Assembly (NCBI GenBank): GCA_963731625.1
Contig: CAVSWH010000001.1
Location: forward strand, 682,001 to 746,000
Direction: 5' to 3'
DNA from: PALSA-555 sp963731625
GTDB taxonomy: Bacteria > Actinomycetota > Acidimicrobiia > IMCC26256 > PALSA-555
Length of the DNA stretch: 64,000 nt
Part shown: positions 21,948-30,723 of the stretch, one piece after another
Numbering within the stretch: the stretch's first letter is position 1
Layout: every line of letters starts with the position of its first letter
Notes under the pieces: model-generated
Databases searched by the model: none
Told to the model about the DNA's origin: nothing
The model's input: the letters and a program-made list of their open reading frames with translations, nothing else
Program-made: the position numbers and the translations under genes

Positions 21948-23678
21948 TCAGGCGCCGGCGGCCAGCGCGGCGACGACCCCGTCGAGGGCGAGGTCGTCCT
22001 CGACGCCGGTCGCTCGCACCCGGCGCTCGGCGACGCCGCGCGCCACGCCCTTCGCGCCGACGGTGAGCCGGACGGGCAGGCCGAGCAGGTCGGCGTCGGC
22101 GAACTTCACTCCGGGACTCGCGTCGCGGTCGTCGTAGAGGACGTCGACGCCCGCGGCGGTGAGCCCGTCGAAGATGCGCTCAGCGGCGGCACTTGCCGCC
22201 TCGCCGGCCTCGCCCCGCCCGGCGAGCGCGACGAGGTGCACGGTGTACGGCGCGAGCGACTCGGGCCAGCTGAGCCCGGCGTCGTCGTGGTGCTCCTCGG
22301 CGACCGCGGCGACGATGCGCGACACGCCGATCCCGTAGCAGCCCATGACCATCGGGTGCTGCTCGCCGGCGTCGTCCTGGTAGCGGACGTCGAGGCGCTC
22401 GGTGTACTTCGTGCCGAGCTGGAAGACGTGGCCGACCTCGATGCCGCGGTCGACGGCGAGCGCCGACCCGCAGCGGGGACACGCGTCGCCCGGCGCGACC
22501 GCCGCGAGGTCGGCCCAGACGTCGACGGTGAAGTCGCGCCCGACGAGGGCGTCGCGCACGTGGGTGTTGGCGTCGTTCGCGCCGGTGATCCACGCGTGGT
22601 CGGCCGCGACCGACGGGTCGGCGACGATGAGGCCCAGGGCCGGGTGGTGCGGCCCGAGATAGCCGCGGGGCAGCTCGGGGTGGGCGCGGAAGTCCTCGTC
22701 GTCCAGGAGTCGCACGCTGCGGGGCGCGAGCGCCGTGGCCAGCGCGTACTCGTTCACGTCGCGGTCGCCGGGGACGAGCGCGGCGCCGAGCTGGGCGCCG
22801 TCGTCGCCGGTGACCTCGAAGACGAGGGTCTTCAGCAGCGCGGACTCGGGGACGCCGAGGTGCGCCGCGACGGGCGCGATGCCGGGCATGTCCGGGGTCG
22901 GGACCGGGCTCATCGCCGGCGCGTCGACCGACGCGTCGTGGCGGGCGGGCGCCTGGCGGCGCGCCGCCTCGACGTTCGCCGCGTAGTCGCAGCTCGGGCA
23001 CCACACGAACGCGTCCTCGCCGACCGCGGCGACGGCGAGGAACTCGTGGTTCGTCTCGCCGCCCATCTCCCCCGCCTGGGCCTCGACGGCACGCCAGGTC
23101 AGCCCGCAGCGGGTGAACACCCGGCCGTACGCGTCGTAGAGGTCGTGGTAGGTGCGCTTGAGGTCGTCGACGTCGACATGGAACGAGTACGCGTCCTTCA
23201 TGAGGAACTCGCGGGCGCGCAGCAGCCCGAACCGGGGCCGCAGCTCGTCGCGGTACTTCCAGTTGATCTGGTAGAGGGTGACGGGCAGGTCCCGGTAGCT
23301 CGAGTACTCACCGCCGACGACGGTGGTGACGAGCTCCTCGGCGGTCGGGCTGAGACAGAAGGGCGTCTCCTTGCGGTCCTCCAGGCGGAACATGAGGGGC
23401 CCGTAGGCGACGTCGCGCCCGGAGCGGGCCCAGAGCTCGAGGGGCTGGATGATCGGGAGGGTGACCTCCTGGGCGCCGGCGCCGTCCATCTCCTCCCGGA
23501 CGATCTCCTCGACTCGGCGCAGCACCCGGCGCCCGAGGGGCAGCCAGGCGTAGACGCCGCTGGCGACCCGCCGGATGCACCCCGAGCGCAGGAGGAGCCG
23601 GTGCCCGTCGGTGTCGGCGTCGGCCGGGTCGTCCCGCAAGGTGCGGACGAAGAGGTGGGACATCCGCTGGCCGGCCAC
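21948..23678 (-). CDS. proS: Prolyl-tRNA synthetase (bacterial type with editing insert)
   Basis: ProRS charges tRNA-Pro. The 576-residue class II synthetase has motif 1/2 segments (GVYAWLPLGRRVLRRVEEIV; TLYQINWKYRDELRPRFGLL; REFLMKDAYSFH), an INS editing domain of about 170 residues in the middle (from about residue 225, with PDMPGIAPVAAHLGVPESAL), motif 3 (VMGCYGIGVSRIVAAVAEEH) and a C-terminal anticodon-binding domain. I keep GTG 23678 because TAACGT lies exactly 6 nt upstream, the leaderless spacing seen at other genes here; ATG 23663 is the alternative. Confidence 0.95.
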   Translation of the reverse strand: MAGQRMSHLFVRTLRDDPADADTDGHRLLLRSGCIRRVASGVYAWLPLGRRVLRRVEEIVREEMDGAGAQEVTLPIIQPLELWARSGRDVAYGPLMFRLEDRKETPFCLSPTAEELVTTVVGGEYSSYRDLPVTLYQINWKYRDELRPRFGLLRAREFLMKDAYSFHVDVDDLKRTYHDLYDAYGRVFTRCGLTWRAVEAQAGEMGGETNHEFLAVAAVGEDAFVWCPSCDYAANVEAARRQAPARHDASVDAPAMSPVPTPDMPGIAPVAAHLGVPESALLKTLVFEVTGDDGAQLGAALVPGDRDVNEYALATALAPRSVRLLDDEDFRAHPELPRGYLGPHHPALGLIVADPSVAADHAWITGANDANTHVRDALVGRDFTVDVWADLAAVAPGDACPRCGSALAVDRGIEVGHVFQLGTKYTERLDVRYQDDAGEQHPMVMGCYGIGVSRIVAAVAEEHHDDAGLSWPESLAPYTVHLVALAGRGEAGEAASAAAERIFDGLTAAGVDVLYDDRDASPGVKFADADLLGLPVRLTVGAKGVARGVAERRVRATGVEDDLALDGVVAALAAGA

Positions 23679-23690
23679 GGCCGGACGTTA
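23679..23690 (-). promoter_or_regulatory. Leaderless-type promoter of proS
   Basis: TAACGT on the minus strand (23690-23685) is followed by six bases and then the GTG at 23678. Pattern match only. Confidence 0.4.
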
Positions 23691-23781
23691 CCGGCGCCGT
23701 CCTCGCCCGTCGGCGCCAAATGTCACAGGCCTGGGCCCAGAAATGCCGACCTCTGCGCTGGTATTTGGGTCCCGGATTCCT

Positions 23782-23787
23782 TACACT
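23782..23787 (+). promoter_or_regulatory. -10 element TACACT of the sulfur-assimilation operon
   Basis: TACACT is 7 nt before the GTG of a small ORF at 23795, the spacing expected if the transcript starts at that codon. It is the only good promoter-like site in front of the sulfite reductase gene. Confidence 0.45.
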
Positions 23788-23794
23788 TGCAGTC

Positions 23795-23896
23795 GTGATT
23801 CGAGCGCGCGGCGCCCCCAGCATCGCCATGGGCCGTACCCCCCATGAGCTGCACGACGAGATGAGGCGCGACCGCTCGGCGAGCCGCGCCGCCTGA
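23795..23896 (+). CDS. Leaderless 33-residue small ORF upstream of sulfite reductase
   Basis: GTG 23795 to TGA 23896 encodes a 33-residue basic peptide (starts MIRARGAPSIAMGRTPHELH, ends RSASRAA). It begins 7 nt after TACACT and ends 66 nt before the sulfite reductase ATG. Short leaderless ORFs precede cysteine and sulfur genes in mycobacteria, where polycysteine codons sense cysteine. This peptide has no cysteine, so that mechanism does not apply directly; it may still couple translation to expression of the operon. Confidence 0.5.
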   Translation: MIRARGAPSIAMGRTPHELHDEMRRDRSASRAA

Positions 23897-23962
23897 CCCT
23901 TCCCGGCTCGCCTCCGACCGTCCACCTGGGCCGGTCGTCCACCGCCTCCCCGAGGTGTCGCC

Positions 23963-25735
23963 ATGATCGATGTCGCTGCCCTGCGAACCGCCCCCCTCGA
24001 CCCCGTCGTCGCCGAAGAGCTCGACCGCTTCGAGGACGCCGTCGCCCAGTTCCTCGCCGGCGAGATCGACGACGAGGCGTTCCGCGTGTTCCGGCTGAAC
24101 CAGGGCGTCTACGGCCAGCGCCAGGGTGGCCACAACCAGATGCTGCGGGTGAAGGTGCCGCACGGGCGCGTCACCCCCGACCAGCTCGACATGTTCGGTC
24201 ACATCGCCGACGAGTACTCGCGCGGCTGGGGCCACCTCACGACCCGCCAGAACGTGCAGTTCCACTTCGTGCAGCTCGAGCGCGTCGGTGCCTCGCTGCG
24301 CGACCTCGCCGCCGCCGGGCTCACGAGCCGCGAGGCGTGCGGCGACACGGTGCGCAACGTGGCGGGCTGCCACCTGGCGGGCGCGTGCCCGTTCGAGGTG
24401 CTCGACATCACGCCGTGGGCGCGCGCCGCGACCGACCTGTTCCTGCGAAACCCGATCGCGCAGCGCCTGCCGCGGAAGTTCAAGATCAACTTCTCGGGCT
24501 GCGCCACCGACTGCGGCCAGGCCATGTTCAACGACGTCGGCGTGATCGGCGTCACCCAGCCCCGCCCCGACGGGACGGTCGAGGCCGGCTTCCGGGTGTT
24601 CTTCGCCGGCGGCCTCGGCGCGAACCCGCACCCGGCACAGGCGCTCGAGGAGTTCACGAGCCGCGAGGACCTGCTCCCGACGATCGAGGCGATCCTGCGG
24701 GTCCAGGACCACCACGGGAACCGCGACAACAAGCTGCGCGCCCGGATGAAGTGGCTCGTCGACACGATGGGCGTCGAGGAGCTGCGCGAGCGCATCATCA
24801 AGGAGCGGCGCTTCCTCATCGCGTCGGCGACCTACCCGGGCGGGCTGCCGGCCCCGGTCGTCGCGCAGGGCGACGCGCCCGCCGGGATGGCGACCCGCCC
24901 CGACGAGGGCACGCCCGTCCAGCTGAGCGGCGTCGACCCCTACCGCGCCTGGGAGGCGGCGAACGTCGTGCGGGGCCGGGCCAACGGGACGGTCAGCGCG
25001 TACGCCCACTGCCGTCTCGGTGACATCACCTCCGACCAGTTCCGGGGCCTCGCCGACCTCCAGCGGGAGCTCGGGTCCGACCTGCGGATCACGAACCGCC
25101 AGAACCTGGTGTTCCGTGACCTCACCGAGGAGCAGCTCCCACGGCTCTACGACCGGCTGGCCGCGCTGCAGATGGCCTCGCCGGGCGCCGAGCTGGCCCG
25201 CGACGTCGTCGCCTGCCCCGGCGCCGACACCTGCAACCTCGCGGTCACCCAGTCGCGGGGCCTCGCCGACGACATCGACCGGGCCCTCGAGGACTCGGGG
25301 CTCGCGGACGTCGGCGGCGTGCGGGTGAACATCTCGGGCTGCACGAACAGCTGCGGGCAGCACCACATCTCCGACATCGGCTTCTTCGGCCTCGAGCGGC
25401 GCGCCCACGGCCGTCCCGCCCCCGGCTACCAGATGCTGCTCGGCGGGCACGTCGGCCAGATGGCCGTCGAGTTCGGCAACAAGGCCGCGAAGCTGCCGGC
25501 GAAGACCGCGTCGACGGCGGTCGTGCGGGTCGTGAGCCGCTTCGCCGACGAGCGCGCCGCCGGCGAGACGTTCCAGGGCTGGCTCGACCGATCCGGTGGC
25601 GCGGCGACGGTCGGCGAGGGTCTGCGCGACCTCGACGTCTTCCCCGATCCGGACGAGGTGCCCGACTTCTACGTCGACTTCGACGAGACCGGCCCGTACG
25701 AGGCCGAGGTCGGTCGCGGGGAGTGCATCACATGA
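23963..25735 (+). CDS. Ferredoxin-type sulfite (or nitrite) reductase, siroheme/[4Fe-4S]
   Basis: A 590-residue assimilatory sulfite/nitrite reductase built as two related halves. The C-terminal half has the cluster and siroheme cysteines Cys418/Cys424 (CPGADTC) and Cys460/Cys464 (NISGCTNSCGQHH). Unusually, the N-terminal half also has a complete set: Cys136/Cys142 (GCHLAGAC) and Cys180/Cys184 (NFSGCATDCGQAM). The substrate-binding HLTTRQNVQFHFVQ and RITNRQNLVFRDL segments occur in each half. The APS reductase gene overlaps its stop by 4 nt, which favours sulfite as the substrate. Reduction gives sulfide for cysteine synthesis in the cytoplasm. Confidence 0.92.
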   Translation: MIDVAALRTAPLDPVVAEELDRFEDAVAQFLAGEIDDEAFRVFRLNQGVYGQRQGGHNQMLRVKVPHGRVTPDQLDMFGHIADEYSRGWGHLTTRQNVQFHFVQLERVGASLRDLAAAGLTSREACGDTVRNVAGCHLAGACPFEVLDITPWARAATDLFLRNPIAQRLPRKFKINFSGCATDCGQAMFNDVGVIGVTQPRPDGTVEAGFRVFFAGGLGANPHPAQALEEFTSREDLLPTIEAILRVQDHHGNRDNKLRARMKWLVDTMGVEELRERIIKERRFLIASATYPGGLPAPVVAQGDAPAGMATRPDEGTPVQLSGVDPYRAWEAANVVRGRANGTVSAYAHCRLGDITSDQFRGLADLQRELGSDLRITNRQNLVFRDLTEEQLPRLYDRLAALQMASPGAELARDVVACPGADTCNLAVTQSRGLADDIDRALEDSGLADVGGVRVNISGCTNSCGQHHISDIGFFGLERRAHGRPAPGYQMLLGGHVGQMAVEFGNKAAKLPAKTASTAVVRVVSRFADERAAGETFQGWLDRSGGAATVGEGLRDLDVFPDPDEVPDFYVDFDETGPYEAEVGRGECIT

Positions 25736-26403
25736 ACGAGCACGAGCTCGTCGACCTGCGTGAGCTCGCCGCCGCCTCGGCGCGCCTCGAGCACCAGCCG
25801 GCCACCGCGGCGATCGAGTGGGCCGCCGGGCGCTTCGGCGACGGGCTCGTCCTCGCGTCGTCGTTCCAAGACTGCGTGCTCATCGACCTCGCGGCCCAGG
25901 TGGCGCCCGACCTCGAGATCGTGTTCCTCGACACCCAGTACCACTTCGCCGAGACGCTCTGGTACGTCGAGACGATCCGGCGCCGCTACGACCTGCGGCT
26001 GCGGATCATCGAGCCCGACGTCACGCCCGACGACCGCTGGCTGGACGACCCCGACGCGTGCTGCGCGGCCCGCAAGGTCGTCCCGATGGCGAGGGCGCTC
26101 GCCGGCAAGGAAGCCTGGATGACCGGGCTGCGCCGCGACGAAGCCCCGACCCGCGTGTCGACGCCCATCGTCGGCTACGACGTGGGGCGCGGGATGGTGA
26201 AGGTGAACCCGATCGCCACCTGGACCGAGGCCGACGTCGAGCGCTACGCAGAGAGCCGCGCCCTGCCGGAGCACCCGCTGCGCGACAAGGGCTACGCCTC
26301 GATCGGCTGCTGGCCCTGCACCCGCCCCGTCGGCGACGGCGAGGACGCGCGGGCGGGCCGCTGGGCGGGTCTCGACAAGCTGGAGTGCGGCCTCCACACG
26401 TGA
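25732..26403 (+). CDS. cysH: Assimilatory adenylylsulfate (APS) reductase, [4Fe-4S] type
   Basis: A 223-residue CysH-family protein that reduces activated sulfate to sulfite with thioredoxin. The cysteine pairs Cys110-Cys111 (PDACCAARK) and Cys193/Cys196 (GCWPCTRP) ligate a [4Fe-4S] cluster and mark it as an APS reductase rather than a PAPS reductase. The C-terminal KLECGLH carries the catalytic Cys219. The PP-loop-like LASSFQDCVLIDL and FLDTQYHFAETL are also present. ATG 25732 overlaps the sulfite reductase stop (ATGA). Sulfate activation genes are not in this window. Confidence 0.94.
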   Translation: MNEHELVDLRELAAASARLEHQPATAAIEWAAGRFGDGLVLASSFQDCVLIDLAAQVAPDLEIVFLDTQYHFAETLWYVETIRRRYDLRLRIIEPDVTPDDRWLDDPDACCAARKVVPMARALAGKEAWMTGLRRDEAPTRVSTPIVGYDVGRGMVKVNPIATWTEADVERYAESRALPEHPLRDKGYASIGCWPCTRPVGDGEDARAGRWAGLDKLECGLHT

Positions 26404-26437
26404 CCTCCGCCGGCGCCCGCCGGTGGGAACATCTGGG

Positions 26438-27206
26438 ATGCCCGTCCACGACGTCGCCGCGGTCGGGTTCGGCGCGGCGTCCGACGTCTACGAGCGCGCC
26501 CGCCCCACCTATCCGCCGGACGCGGTCGGCTGGCTCGTCGACGCGCTGCGCCTCGGGCCCGGCGTCACGGCGATGGACCTGGCCGCCGGGACCGGCAAGC
26601 TCACCCGGCTCCTCGCCCCGACCGGGGCGCGTCTCGTCGCCGTCGAGCCGGTCGCCGGCATGCGCCGTGTGCTCGTCTCGACCCAGCCGGACGTGGCGGT
26701 GCTCGCCGCCGTCGCCGAGGCGCTCGCGCTCCGAGACGGCGTGCTCGACGCCGTGACCGTCGCGCAGGCGTTCCACTGGTTCGACGCCGACGTCGCGTTC
26801 GCCGAGCTCGCCCGGGTGCTGCGCCCCGGCGGGCGCGTCGGGCTGATCTGGAACGCCCGTGACCGCCGCGTCGCGTGGGTCGACGAGGTCTGGGCGGTGA
26901 TGGACCGGGTCGAGCGGCGCGCGCCCGTGGCGCGACCACGACCAGCAGGCCCGCGGCGCGATCGGGGAGCACCCCGGGTTCGGGCCCTGGCACGAGGCGA
27001 CGTTCCATCACGAGCAGCACGTCACGCCCGAGGGGCTCGTGGAGCGGTTCGCGTCGGTGAGCCACGTCGCGGCGCTCGACGAGGCCGCCCGGGCGCGGGT
27101 CCTCGACGAGGTCCGGGCCGTGCTCGCCCGCCACCCCGACACGGCGGGGCGCACCGACCTGGCGGTCCCCTACCGCGTCGACGCGTACTGGTGCGATCGC
27201 CGGTGA
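26438..27206 (+). pseudogene. Class I SAM-dependent methyltransferase, frameshifted
   Basis: ATG 26438 starts a type-11 methyltransferase: DLAAGTGKLTRLLAPTGARL (motif I), VAEALALRDGVLDAVTVAQA, FHWFDADVAFAELARVLRPG and GRVGLIWNARD. At about 26921-26930 the natural reading moves to another frame, which continues WRDHDQQARGAIGEHPGFGP, then FHHEQHVTPEGLVERFASVS and ends VPYRVDAYWCDRR at the stop 27204-27206. Without this shift the frame runs through into murT. The natural stop overlaps the murT GTG (GTGA), so the downstream organisation is intact. One extra base or two missing bases in CGCGCCCGTGG would explain it. Substrate unknown. Confidence 0.8.
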
Positions 27207-28438
27207 GGCGCTCCCTGCGCACCCGGGTCGCCGTCGCCGCCGGTGCGGCCGCCGGCTGGCTCTCGCGGGTCACGGGCCGCGGCGCCGGCGCGACGGTCAG
27301 CGGCCGCGTGCTGAACGCGATCGCGCCCGGCGCGCTCGCCGAGCTCGCCGCCGGCCGCCACACCGCGCTCGTGTCCGCGACGAACGGCAAGACGACGACC
27401 ACCCGGTTCCTCGCCGCGGCGCTCGCGACCAACGGCCGCGCGGTCACCACGAACTCGACCGGCGCGAACCTCACGTCGGGGATCGCGCCGACGCTGGCCC
27501 GCGACCGGCACGCCGACACGGCGGTGCTCGAGGTCGACGAGCGCGTGCTCCCCAAGGTCGTCGACGTGCTCGGGACGGAGCTGCTCGTCCTCGGCAACCT
27601 GAGCCGCGACCAGCTCGACCGCTACGGCGAGGTGCACCTCGTCGCCGACGCGTGGCGGGCCGTCACCGAGGCGCGCCCGCACCTGGCGGTCGTCGCGAAC
27701 GCGTCGGATCCCCACGTCGTGTGGGCCGCGAGCCCCGCCGCCGTGACCTGGGTCGCGCTCGGGCTGGGCTGGCGCCAGGACGCCGCGACCTGCCCGCGCT
27801 GCGGCGCCCTCCTCGCGTGGGATGCCGAGCGCTTCGAGTGCCCGGCGTGCGGCTTCGCCCAGCCCGACCCGGACTTCGTCCTCGACGGCGACACCCTCGT
27901 CCGGGACGGGGACCGCGTGCCGCTGCACCTGGCGATCCCCGGCCGCTGGAACCTGGCGAACGCCGCCCTCGCCGTCGCCGCCGCGACCGCCCACTTCGAC
28001 GTCGCGCCGGCCGCGGCCGCCGGCGCGCTCGGCGACGTGACGACCGTCGCCGGCCGCTACATGCGCATCCCGCTCGGCGACGGGCGCGACGCCCGCGTGC
28101 TGCTCGCCAAGAACCCGGCCGGGTGGGTCGAGGTCCTGGCGTACCTCGCCGGGATCGACACCGCCGTCGTCCTGGCGGTCAACGCCCGGGTCGCCGACGG
28201 GAAGGACCCGTCCTGGCTCTGGGACGTGCCCTACGAGCTGCTCGCCGGGCACGCCACCGCCGCGTCCGGTGAGCGCTGCCTCGACGTCGCCGTGCGGCTC
28301 CTCTACGCCGGCGTCGAATGCATCGTCGACCCCGATCCGCTGACCGCGGCGCGCGCGCTCCCCGGCGAGACGGTGCACCTCGTGTGCTCCTACACCCAGT
28401 TCTCGCGCCTCTACCGGACGTTCGGGCGTCGGTCGTGA
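27203..28438 (+). CDS. murT: Lipid II isoglutaminyl synthase, MurT subunit
   Basis: MurT is a Mur-ligase-like protein that with GatD amidates the alpha-carboxyl of D-glutamate in lipid II. The 411-residue product has the ATP loop SATNGKTTTTRFLAAAL (Lys63), NSTGANLTSGIA and EVDERVLPKV, a four-cysteine ribbon (Cys197, Cys200, Cys213, Cys216: CPRCG and CPACG) inserted in the central domain, and a C-terminal DUF1727-type domain starting AGRYMRIPLGDGRDARVLLA. A short hydrophobic N-terminus (RVAVAAGAAAGWLSRV) may touch the membrane. GTG 27203 overlaps the methyltransferase stop, and its own stop overlaps the gatD GTG. Confidence 0.93.
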   Translation: MRRSLRTRVAVAAGAAAGWLSRVTGRGAGATVSGRVLNAIAPGALAELAAGRHTALVSATNGKTTTTRFLAAALATNGRAVTTNSTGANLTSGIAPTLARDRHADTAVLEVDERVLPKVVDVLGTELLVLGNLSRDQLDRYGEVHLVADAWRAVTEARPHLAVVANASDPHVVWAASPAAVTWVALGLGWRQDAATCPRCGALLAWDAERFECPACGFAQPDPDFVLDGDTLVRDGDRVPLHLAIPGRWNLANAALAVAAATAHFDVAPAAAAGALGDVTTVAGRYMRIPLGDGRDARVLLAKNPAGWVEVLAYLAGIDTAVVLAVNARVADGKDPSWLWDVPYELLAGHATAASGERCLDVAVRLLYAGVECIVDPDPLTAARALPGETVHLVCSYTQFSRLYRTFGRRS

Positions 28439-29541
28439 GCGACGAATCGGCACTGCGGGTCGGGTTCATCTACCCCGAGCTGCTCGGCACGTACGGGGAC
28501 CGCGGCAACGCCGTCGTGCTCGTGCAGCGGGCCCGCTGGCGGGGGCTGCCCGCCGAGCTCGTCGAGGTCCCCGCCGGCGACACGATCCCCGCCGGCCTCG
28601 ACGTCTACCTCTTCGGCGGCGGCGAGGACGACCCGATGCACCAGGCCGGCAGCGGGCTGCGCGCGTCACGGGCGAACGTCGAGGCGGCCGTCGCCGCCGG
28701 CGCCGTCGTGCTCGGCGTCTGCGGCGGCTACCAGCTGCTCGGGCACCGCTACCTCGCGGCCGACGGCAGCGAGCTCGACGGGATCGGGCTCCTCGACCTC
28801 GAGACCCGCGCCGGCCCGACCCGCTTGATCGGCGAGGTCGTCGTCGACCCCGCGGCGCCGCTCCCCCGCCTCACCGGCTTCGAGAACCACTGGGGGCGCA
28901 CCACCCTCGGCGCCGGCGTCGTGCCGCTCGGTCGCGTGGTCACCGGCGGCGGCAACGGTGAGGGGACCGAGGGCGCCCGGCTCGGGCGGGTCGTCGGCAC
29001 CTACCTCCACGGCCCCGTCCTGGCCCGCAACCCGGCGCTCGCCGACCATCTCCTCACCGAGGCGCTCCGCGTCGACGCCCTCGCGCCCCTCGAGAGCTAC
29101 GTCCAGGACCAGCTGCGCGTCCATCGGCTCCACGCGGGCAGCGCCCGCGGGTGGCGCCGATGGTGGCAGGACCGCCTGCTCGCGCGGGTGAGCCGGCGGG
29201 CGCGACCCGCGACCCGCGATCAGCCGGTGAACGCGGCGGTGAGCGTCGGCGTCAGCGGCTGGACCTCGACGGCCCCCACGTCACAGTTCGGGCTCCCTGC
29301 GTCGGGGCGGGGCAGGCCGCGCTGGTCCGTGGTGACGCCGGTGGCGAGCGGCGGCGTCTGGCACGCCGACGCGGCGATCTTGTCGAGGAGCGGGCTCCCC
29401 ACGCCGGGCAGCAGCGTTGGGGTCGGGCCGCCGTTGTTGGCGAGCGCACCGAGGAGCGGGTCGGCCGTGGTCACGACGTCGGTCGCGGCCGGCACGGGCC
29501 CCGGCGACGGCCCGGGCAGGCAGGTGGTGTCGCTCAGGTAG
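28435..29541 (+). CDS. gatD: Lipid II isoglutaminyl synthase, GatD glutaminase subunit (C-terminus extended)
   Basis: GatD is the class I glutamine amidotransferase that supplies ammonia to MurT. Conserved features are FIYPELLGTYGDRGN, the nucleophile elbow LGVCGGYQLLG (Cys96), Arg130 in GPTRLIGEV and the catalytic His192 in GTYLHGPVLARNP. The family-like part ends near residue 255 (about 29200). The frame stays open for over 100 more residues, across the stop of the opposite-strand beta-helix gene and into its body, with unnatural composition. The true stop was probably lost by an indel near 29180-29220. GTG 28435 overlaps the murT stop (GTGA). Confidence 0.88.
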   Translation: MSDESALRVGFIYPELLGTYGDRGNAVVLVQRARWRGLPAELVEVPAGDTIPAGLDVYLFGGGEDDPMHQAGSGLRASRANVEAAVAAGAVVLGVCGGYQLLGHRYLAADGSELDGIGLLDLETRAGPTRLIGEVVVDPAAPLPRLTGFENHWGRTTLGAGVVPLGRVVTGGGNGEGTEGARLGRVVGTYLHGPVLARNPALADHLLTEALRVDALAPLESYVQDQLRVHRLHAGSARGWRRWWQDRLLARVSRRARPATRDQPVNAAVSVGVSGWTSTAPTSQFGLPASGRGRPRWSVVTPVASGGVWHADAAILSRSGLPTPGSSVGVGPPLLASAPRSGSAVVTTSVAAGTGPGDGPGRQVVSLR

Positions 29542-30564
29542 TTGTACCCGAAGGTCATCGACAGGGCGTTCGGGGGGACCCCTTGATACGAGCAGCCGGC
29601 CGTGCCGCTCGGGAAGGTCCCGATCACCGAGCCGAAGGCTTCGAAGACGCCCGGGGTGCGCGGGTTGGCCCGGCGCACGAGCAGCTGGCCGTTGCTCGGG
29701 GTCGTCGCCGTGTTATCGGTGACGTCGGTGTAGGCGAGCGTGATCTGCTCGGCCGAGACGGCCGCGCCGGCGCTGCCGTCGGTCACCGAGTTCGCCGTCA
29801 ACGTCGAGTTCAGCAGCTTGACGATCCCGTCGGAGTAGATCGCGCCGGCGTCGCTGCTCGTGTCGCTGTTGCCGCTGAACGTGGACCCGGTGATCGTCGT
29901 GACCGCGCTCGCCGAACCGTGGACGCGAAGCGCCCCACCGGTGTCGCCCGACGCCGTGTTGTTGCAGAAGGTGCTGTTCGTGATGGTGACGTTGCCGCTC
30001 TCGACGTCGATCGCACCGCCACCGTCCGTGGCGGTGTTCCCGTGAACGTGGACCCATTCACCCGAGGGGTCCGGTGGTGCGGATCGCGCCGCCTCGGTGG
30101 CCGCCGTCGTTCCCGCCGGTGACCGACAGGTTGTTGACGTGGTCAGCGGCTGCCGCCGTTGTCGTCGTGACAGGACGCGACTCGGCCCGCGGCGGTGAGC
30201 GTGTTGCCTTGCCGTTGACGATGAGCGGCTGGCTGCCGGTGTAGCGGCCCTGGATCCCGGCCAGCGTGAAGCTCGCCGTGACGTCGACGACCTGGTTGCC
30301 GGCGCCGTCGCTGCACCCGAACATCGGCTGACGCCGTGGTGATCGCCGCGATCCACGACGCCGCGTCGTTGGCGATGCAGACGGTCTGCGTCGATGACGT
30401 TGCCGGCGCCCGAGCCGCGTGCCGCGGTGCTCGTGGTCGTCGGTGCGGTGGTGCCCGTCGTCTGGGCGCCGGCCGGGGACGCGAGGACGAGGGCGACGAG
30501 CCCGAAGGCGGCGCCGAGCGCCACCGCCGAGCGACCCCAACCGCGTGCGTCCGCCCCGGGACAT
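29220..30564 (-). pseudogene. Secreted right-handed beta-helix protein, multiply frame-disrupted
   Basis: A surface or secreted protein of the Pro/Thr-rich 'choice-of-anchor Q' beta-helix kind. ATG 30564 follows a strong GGAGGGAGG site but is out of frame with the signal peptide (GRSAVALGAAFGLVALVLAS then PAGAQ). The C-terminal half (about 29220-30055) is intact: GNTATDGGGAIDVESGNVTI, NSTFCNNTASGDTGGALRV, STFSGNSDTSSDAGAIYSDG, and the terminal GLPRPDAGSPNCDVGAVEVQ. Between 30060 and 30560 recognisable pieces (QTVCIANDAASWIAAITTAS; NQVVDVTASFTLAGIQGRY; VNNLSVTGGNDGG) lie in three different frames, so at least five breaks are needed. Real decay or sequence error cannot be told apart here. Confidence 0.72.
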
Positions 30565-30723
30565 CCGGGCCTCCCTCCGCCGGGCCGGACGCTAACACCG
30601 CGGCGGCCGCGCAGGGCCCGTTGCTCCCGGGGACGGGAGCACGTCGCGGACATGGCGCCGTGGCGCCGGGTAGGGTCCTCGCCCTTCGGCGCGTGGGGTG
30701 CCGATTCGCTTGGGGGGTGGGCG

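Noticed and set aside
23795..23896. Polycysteine attenuator peptide of the mycobacterial type
   Set aside because: The peptide contains no cysteine codon, so that mechanism cannot apply as such.
23723..25450. 575-codon minus-strand frame opposite sulfite reductase
   Set aside because: Antisense of a gene with complete siroheme/cluster motifs; no family signatures of its own.
26438..28438. Genuine methyltransferase-MurT fusion
   Set aside because: The methyltransferase C-terminus and stop are intact in another frame and overlap the MurT start as GTGA.
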